Source of the DNA: Gammaproteobacteria bacterium
GTDB taxonomy: Bacteria; Pseudomonadota; Gammaproteobacteria; DSM-16500
Reading direction: 5' to 3'
Length of the DNA stretch: 40,534 nucleotides
NCBI GenBank assembly: GCA_031291255.1
Contig: JARLJN010000050.1
Span: forward strand, 1-40,534
Shown: in pieces, positions 36,151-40,534 of the stretch
Layout of the letters: each line of letters opens with the position of its first letter
How positions within the stretch are numbered: the first letter of the stretch is position 1
The notes under the pieces: model-generated
Told to the model about the DNA's origin: nothing
The model's input: the letters and a program-made list of their open reading frames with translations, nothing else
Databases searched by the model: none
Position numbers and translations under genes: made by a program

Positions 36151-36426
36151 ATGATGAAAAAAATATTTCTTATTTTAATCTTGTTAATGATCCAAACCAC
36201 CGCACATGCAAACGATGAAGTTTATCATATCGAATCCGCATCCTGCGCTGAAACTCTGCTAATTAATGGCATAGAGTTTTTAGCTAAATCGTATTGTGAT
36301 GATTTTCAATTTGGCGATGAAGTTGTATTTCTCGATGGAAACCCTGATGGCAACTGCAGCGAAGCAAACATTCTTAATTTAAGAAATAACCAAGTTTGCA
36401 GCACTTGGTGTCAGACACCACTTTAA
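36151..36426 (+). CDS. Small exported cysteine-rich protein, unknown function
   Basis: This 91-aa protein has a signal peptide (about 1-20, ending THAN). The short mature domain is acidic and has five cysteines (32, 49, 69, 83, 87), so disulfides are likely. I do not recognise a family. AAGGA lies about 5 nt before the first ATG, and the second ATG directly after it is also possible. It follows sohB by 16 bp and lies just before the RAYT element, whose repeat starts 7 bp after its stop. Confidence 0.65.
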   Translation: MMKKIFLILILLMIQTTAHANDEVYHIESASCAETLLINGIEFLAKSYCDDFQFGDEVVFLDGNPDGNCSEANILNLRNNQVCSTWCQTPL

Positions 36427-36433
36427 AAGAAGC

Positions 36434-37586
36434 GGGGTCAAGTGTCAGCATAGAACAATGACTAATAAACTATATTAAAAATATAATTGAGCAACTATAA
36501 TATCTGTCTCGCCATTCCTTAACTCGACTTCTTTAATCGTCCCTCATCACCTAATCAAATAACCAACATCTTATTATTTATAAACTAATTAACATGGACC
36601 ATATAAATATGCCTAGACCACTACGCATTGAATATTCTGGCGCTTGGTATCACGTAATGAATCGTGGGATTAATCACATGCCAATTTTCACGGAGAATAA
36701 ACATCGAGATATGTTTTTACATCTTCTAAAAGAAATTTCTACTTTATTTCAAATAGAAATTCATAGCTATTGCTTAATGGATAATCACTATCACATATTA
36801 TTGCGAACACCTATTGCCAACCTAGGAAAGGCCATGCGACATCTTAACGGTGTTTATACTCAGCGATATAATCGTATAACTAAAAGAGACGGTTCACTAT
36901 TTCGTGGACGCTATAAAGCCATATTAATTGAAGCTGAGAGGTATCTCATACATGTGAGCCGTTATATTCATCTTAATCCCGTTGCAGCCAAACTTGTACA
37001 GCAGGCACATGATTTTAAGTGGTCCAGCTATCGATTCTATTTAGCCAATACGTTTCAAGAATGGCTGCATACATCTCATATTTTAAATTTTTTTGAAAAC
37101 ACCAAACGTTATTCAGAATTTATTAACGAAGGGGTGGATGATGAACTAAATCGTTTTTATAACCAACCTCAATTACCAACTATTTTAGGGGGAAAAAAGT
37201 TTTCTGAGGAAAAAATAAAAAACTTAAGTGAAAATTATAAAGTCGCAACGTACACCGATATAAGTCGCGTAAAAAAACGTGTGGATATCCAAATAATTCA
37301 TGAGATAACGGCACGGTATTTTCAAGTTGAACCTAGCTTTATAACCACTCCCTCTAAAAAATCAAATCAGCCAAGGATGTTAGCTATTTATCTTGCAAGA
37401 AATTTTTCATTATTAACCCATCAAAAGATTGCAGAATATTTTACGGGAATCACTAGAGCCAGCATTAGCACCACATTAAAGCGGTGTGCTTTTTTAATAA
37501 ATACAAATACAGATATGAAAAGACACTGCGAAAATTTAATTGCCATAATTTAATTATAAACTAGTTTGATGCTGACACTTGACCCC
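36434..37586 (+). mobile_element. RAYT element bounded by inverted repeats
   Basis: The transposase gene lies between two perfect 18-bp inverted repeats, GGGGTCAAGTGTCAGCAT at 36434-36451 and its complement at 37569-37586. The same sequence forms the palindrome at 2763-2822. The right end touches the stop codon of the porin gene (37587-37589). No target-site duplication is obvious. Gene-free flanks inside the element are AT-rich without other structure. Confidence 0.85.
36609..37553 (+). CDS. REP-associated tyrosine transposase (RAYT) with DnaA-like C-terminus
   Basis: This 314-aa protein is a Y1/HUH transposase of the IS200-like RAYT group. It begins MPRPLRIEYSGAWYHVMNRG, the family start, so ATG 36609 is preferred over 36594. 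The HUH motif is HYH at 60-62. The catalytic Tyr lies in SRYIHLNPV (residue 119). The FRGRYKAILIE segment is typical. The C-terminal region (about 220-314) resembles the DNA-binding domain IV of DnaA, with QPRMLAIYLAR and an HTH around ITRASISTTLKR. It should nick single-stranded REP hairpins. It looks intact and is a candidate source of the REP copy at 2763. Confidence 0.93.
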   Translation: MPRPLRIEYSGAWYHVMNRGINHMPIFTENKHRDMFLHLLKEISTLFQIEIHSYCLMDNHYHILLRTPIANLGKAMRHLNGVYTQRYNRITKRDGSLFRGRYKAILIEAERYLIHVSRYIHLNPVAAKLVQQAHDFKWSSYRFYLANTFQEWLHTSHILNFFENTKRYSEFINEGVDDELNRFYNQPQLPTILGGKKFSEEKIKNLSENYKVATYTDISRVKKRVDIQIIHEITARYFQVEPSFITTPSKKSNQPRMLAIYLARNFSLLTHQKIAEYFTGITRASISTTLKRCAFLINTNTDMKRHCENLIAII

Positions 37587-38783
37587 TTACAAATAGAGAT
37601 ACAACTCTAGAGTGCCCGTATAACTCGAGTGCGCAGAATAAGTTACACTCTTTTCAAAGTTAACACCTAATACGCTATTTTTAGTTAATATAGGACTTGA
37701 AATACTGACTCCCCAAGCACTTTCCAAACCCTCAGCTGTCAGAGGCAAAGCATCTTCACCAGCAAGTGATACAGGCACGTCTTTTAAATGATAACTATGA
37801 CTACGTGTGATACCGAAGGTGACATCCTTACCTGCAATGCTTTGTATATACGTAGCAGTAAAAGCTGTGGCATGTGGAGTTTCAACATTTATTCCAACAA
37901 CATCTGAACCTTGGACATATTCTCCGCTGATAGAAAACCGTTTATATCCTATGCTTGCATTCACGTCTTTCACAAGACCATAATTAAAACCAGAAGATAG
38001 AGCATGCTTACGCTTACGATGTGTTAACGATGTTCCTGTAGAATTACTCTTTAAATCTGTCAGATATCCCGCACCCAAACTAAAATTAAAGTTAGCAATA
38101 CTTTTATTATAATAAACACTTCCTACATTATGATTTTGATGATTTGTCTGATCACTGTATTTTGTCACACTGATATTCAATCCATTTTTATAATAAGCAA
38201 GGCTGATTTGTGGTGCCAAAGCAGGATTAAAATAAGCTCCCGTGAGTGGCGTATCCCAAACACCACTTCCTGAAAACACACCGAATGGCAGCGTATTAAT
38301 TCCAACAGTCGCATAGATAGGAAATTTATCGACATCACCAAAAATTAAAATCGCACGATTTAAAAATACATCATTACCTTCTTCTGAAGGTCTGCCTATG
38401 TAGGAATCTGCAACAGATAAAAAAGATGTTACCCAGTGGCTTACATTACCCATTGCATCTAATACAGCTTGCGTAAAATAAAGACCTTTGCCCTCTTTAT
38501 AAAGGCGAGGAGGTATTTCATTAATGGTGTGACCATGCCAACGTTGATAATCTGTCTGTAACGATCCACCTATAATCAGATCATAATTATTAAATGTATT
38601 TTTTGCTTGTAAGGTCTGCAGTGAAAAACTGTAAGAAGAAAATTGTTCAAAAAGAACATTCTTAGATTGATCCAGATGAACACCGGGTTGTGTGGATGAT
38701 TTTGTTTTATCTAACGTATCAGCATTGCCTGATATTGAATAGACGCCAACAGCGAGGCCTATGATTAAAAATTTATGTTTCAC
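37587..38783 (-). CDS. Outer-membrane porin, LbtU/DUF3573-like
   Basis: This 398-aa protein has a signal peptide (about 1-21, ending GNA), a short linker, then alternating hydrophobic/polar strands typical of a beta barrel up to the last residues. The segment with IFGDVDKFPIYATVGINTLPFG is reminiscent of the LbtU family porins of Legionella and Coxiella, which import a siderophore. I call it by resemblance, not by a firm signature; another porin class is possible. The start is GTG with GGAGG 6 nt upstream. The RAYT element lies immediately at its stop codon. Confidence 0.65.
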   Translation of the reverse strand: MKHKFLIIGLAVGVYSISGNADTLDKTKSSTQPGVHLDQSKNVLFEQFSSYSFSLQTLQAKNTFNNYDLIIGGSLQTDYQRWHGHTINEIPPRLYKEGKGLYFTQAVLDAMGNVSHWVTSFLSVADSYIGRPSEEGNDVFLNRAILIFGDVDKFPIYATVGINTLPFGVFSGSGVWDTPLTGAYFNPALAPQISLAYYKNGLNISVTKYSDQTNHQNHNVGSVYYNKSIANFNFSLGAGYLTDLKSNSTGTSLTHRKRKHALSSGFNYGLVKDVNASIGYKRFSISGEYVQGSDVVGINVETPHATAFTATYIQSIAGKDVTFGITRSHSYHLKDVPVSLAGEDALPLTAEGLESAWGVSISSPILTKNSVLGVNFEKSVTYSAHSSYTGTLELYLYL

Positions 38784-38827
38784 ACTAGGCCTCCCTGCCT
38801 TGCTACTTAATGCGTATAGCTAACCAT

Positions 38828-40348
38828 TTAAAAATAATTTGCAGCCGAGTTGGGAATAGTCATTCCAACAAAATCATTAGACTGTAATTGTGAAATTGGC
38901 GCTGTAAATAAACCATTTTGCATAGAGTACCAATTTCCATTTTGAGGTTCTTTCGTAGGTAGATTGCTACTAAATTTCATGGAGGGAGGATTATAATAAC
39001 CTGTTGAACCCCATGGATTTAAGATAAGTAAGCTTTGTGTAGTAGGATCATACCCTACAATCAAAAGCGCATGGCCGCTAGTGTTAATTCCGACTTGAGG
39101 ATTAATAGCATAATAACCTGGATGAGCTGACATCTGAGGTTCGTTAGCCACCATTGCTTGAAACCCATTGCCCAATGCCGTGGATGATTGTTTTTTTAAA
39201 GAGACTGTTTGATATGGCAATCCAGTCAACAACGGAAATGTTTGTTCTTCACTGCCGCCATGTAACATATCAAGCGAGCCTTCATGTTTATCCGTGCGAT
39301 CTGCATCTCCGCTATGACTTGCACGATACTGGGCTTCTGCATTGCTTAACACCGCTAGCCAAACACCACCGCCCACCACCTGACTCGCAGCAGCAACTTC
39401 TGCTGGAGTGAGTTTTACAAGTATAGACTTGGTATCACCTGGAAATTTAACTGTAAACCAATCAGGATGTTTCGCATCAGGCTTAATCATTTGTTCTAAT
39501 GCTTGCGGATTTGTTTGTAAAACACCATTGACTGCGGATACAAAATAACAGTCGCCCACAGGCCCCTGCATCAGATGTGTTGAGGATGTCAAAGGTTGAT
39601 TTGAGCCATATCCAAGCTTAGGAACGCCCGTAGAAGAATATGAATTATTCAGGTTTGTTACTGCCTTGGCATAAAGACCATATAGCTTACTATTTTTAGC
39701 ATTGATATCAGCAAGCAATTGCTTTTGTGTGAAACTGACATGAGTCGTGTAAGTCAAAGGATTGGAATGCTTAACCGGTGTCAAGGTGACTGTCATGCCT
39801 TCCCAGACCCAAGTTTTACCATCAGGATAAGATGAAGCTGGGAAAGCACCCGTATAGCCTGCTTCTTTTAGCTTTTGATCTATCACTGATAAGCTGCTGG
39901 GTGACCAAGTGCTTAGGCTATTCACCCTATCCGCAATTGCCCCTAAAAGAGCTGCTTCTTCTCTGTTTGTAATATTCGGATTACTTAAAGCATCTACGAG
40001 ATTTTTAGGTGTTAATGTTGCCCCTCTTCCAGCCCAAGAATCAAAATTTTTATTTATTGTATTTGTTGCAGTCGTAACAGAAGCAGAGGCTGTTGGCACT
40101 TTATTTTTTGATGCTTCAGTCGTCTGGGTTTTATTTGAATTTTCATGAGCAGTAGACTTTGGCGTTGATATTTTTTTTGCAGGCTCTGTTGGCTTTGATG
40201 ATGACTTCTCGTGTGCAGTCGATTCTGTTTCTTGATGAGCTACAGGTTCAGATGTTTTTTTTGCTATTGCATTATTAAAAGGGGTAAAACCTAAACTTAT
40301 GAAAGTAATCGCAGCAGTAATAAAACTCACACTTTTTTTTATTTCCAT
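38828..40348 (-). CDS. Secreted calpain-like (C2) cysteine protease
   Basis: This 506-aa protein has a signal peptide (about 1-29, ending AIA). A Ser/Thr/Lys-rich linker (30-100) contains repeated STAHE motifs, and a conserved region follows. The C-terminal protease domain is of the calpain type: oxyanion Gln261 and catalytic Cys267 in QGPVGDCYFVSAVNG, catalytic His426 in SGHALLIVGYD, and catalytic Asn444 in NPWGS. All three are intact. It is exported at least to the periplasm and may act on host or competing cells. An ISL3-like element lies 50 bp upstream and may separate the gene from its original promoter. Confidence 0.85.
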   Translation of the reverse strand: MEIKKSVSFITAAITFISLGFTPFNNAIAKKTSEPVAHQETESTAHEKSSSKPTEPAKKISTPKSTAHENSNKTQTTEASKNKVPTASASVTTATNTINKNFDSWAGRGATLTPKNLVDALSNPNITNREEAALLGAIADRVNSLSTWSPSSLSVIDQKLKEAGYTGAFPASSYPDGKTWVWEGMTVTLTPVKHSNPLTYTTHVSFTQKQLLADINAKNSKLYGLYAKAVTNLNNSYSSTGVPKLGYGSNQPLTSSTHLMQGPVGDCYFVSAVNGVLQTNPQALEQMIKPDAKHPDWFTVKFPGDTKSILVKLTPAEVAAASQVVGGGVWLAVLSNAEAQYRASHSGDADRTDKHEGSLDMLHGGSEEQTFPLLTGLPYQTVSLKKQSSTALGNGFQAMVANEPQMSAHPGYYAINPQVGINTSGHALLIVGYDPTTQSLLILNPWGSTGYYNPPSMKFSSNLPTKEPQNGNWYSMQNGLFTAPISQLQSNDFVGMTIPNSAANYF

Positions 40349-40398
40349 AATTAGCTCTCTTAATTTAATCCATTAAAAATAAATGATAATACATTTTT

Positions 40399-40534
40399 GG
40401 CTCTACCCCACATAAGGGGGCACTTTAATCAAAAATGAATTACCTTACTTATTGATTAGATGAGTAAAGGAGATTAAAGATGCCCCGTAAGGATAATATC
40501 CTAAATTTGCCTGGATTTTCCATTAAAAAAGTAA
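40399..40534 (+). mobile_element. Left end of an ISL3-family-like insertion sequence (cut by the window edge)
   Basis: From 40399 the sequence GGCTCTACCCCACATAAGGG fits the terminal inverted repeat type of ISL3-family elements (GG.TCT start). It is followed about 80 bp later by the start of a transposase gene. The right end, the full gene and the target duplication lie outside the window. It lies in the 5' region of the calpain-like gene, which is transcribed away from it. Confidence 0.65.
40480..40534 (+). CDS. ISL3-like transposase, N-terminal fragment (partial)
   Basis: The gene starts at ATG 40480 after AAAGGAG (40466-40472, 7 nt spacing) and is open to the window end. The 18 visible residues, MPRKDNILNLPGFSIKKV, match the usual start of ISL3 transposases, which contain an ILNLPG-like motif before a zinc-binding region. 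Whether the rest is intact cannot be seen. Confidence 0.68.
   Translation, partial: MPRKDNILNLPGFSIKKV

Overview
This window looks like the chromosome of an AT-rich gammaproteobacterium, with G+C well under half by eye. The best guess is the order Legionellales (Legionella, Coxiella, Aquicella or relatives). The pointers are a DedA-PAP2-LssY type fusion, a porin resembling the LbtU/DUF3573 family, a secreted calpain-like protease, and the conserved dacA-ybeD-lipB-lipA block. This assignment is inference; there is no rRNA or other decisive marker, and I recognised no tRNA genes or CRISPR array.

Layout. 1-2.8 kb: bifunctional (p)ppGpp enzyme SpoT and a small membrane protein. 2.8-6.8 kb (minus strand): an N-acetylglucosamine catabolic set (GlcNAc-6-P deacetylase, SIS-type deaminase, BadF-type kinase), then bioC, with comF facing away. 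7.6-8.2 kb: a gene-free block of nested palindromes. 8.2-11.7 kb (minus): the methyl-cycle operon metK-ahcY-adenosine kinase. 11.9-18.9 kb (minus): surface-polysaccharide assembly, with a flippase, a GtrB-type transferase, a large membrane protein and two family 2 glycosyltransferases; gtrA lies just beyond on the plus strand. 19.9-28.9 kb (minus): sugar biosynthesis in two operons. RfbF, RfbG, an RfbH-like dehydrase and an epimerase/reductase should make a CDP-linked deoxysugar. An HpcH-type aldolase, a ThDP (thiamine diphosphate) enzyme, an SDR and a dehydroquinate-synthase-like cyclase suggest a branched or otherwise unusual sugar. 29.0-36.4 kb: a ComEA-like HhH protein, then dacA, ybeD, lipB, lipA, the LssY-like fusion, sohB and a small Cys-rich exported protein. 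36.4-37.6 kb: a REP-associated transposase (RAYT) between inverted repeats. 37.6-40.3 kb (minus): porin and secreted cysteine protease. 40.4 kb to the end: the left end of an ISL3-like insertion sequence.

The most unusual content is the repeat landscape. Three hairpins share an identical 18-nt loop, two with related stems and one with a completely different, perfect 38-bp stem, and the loop occurs in both orientations. REP palindromes of the GTAG type lie exactly on the stop codons of three genes. The RAYT element carries terminal repeats that match a perfect palindrome 34 kb away. A long fold-back element of about 330 bp sits on half a REP, and nested elements with shared outer arms flank the sugar operons. 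The most interesting metabolism is the sugar locus: its RfbH homologue has His in place of the PLP lysine but lacks the iron-sulfur cysteine motif, which suggests ColD-like chemistry on a CDP-sugar.
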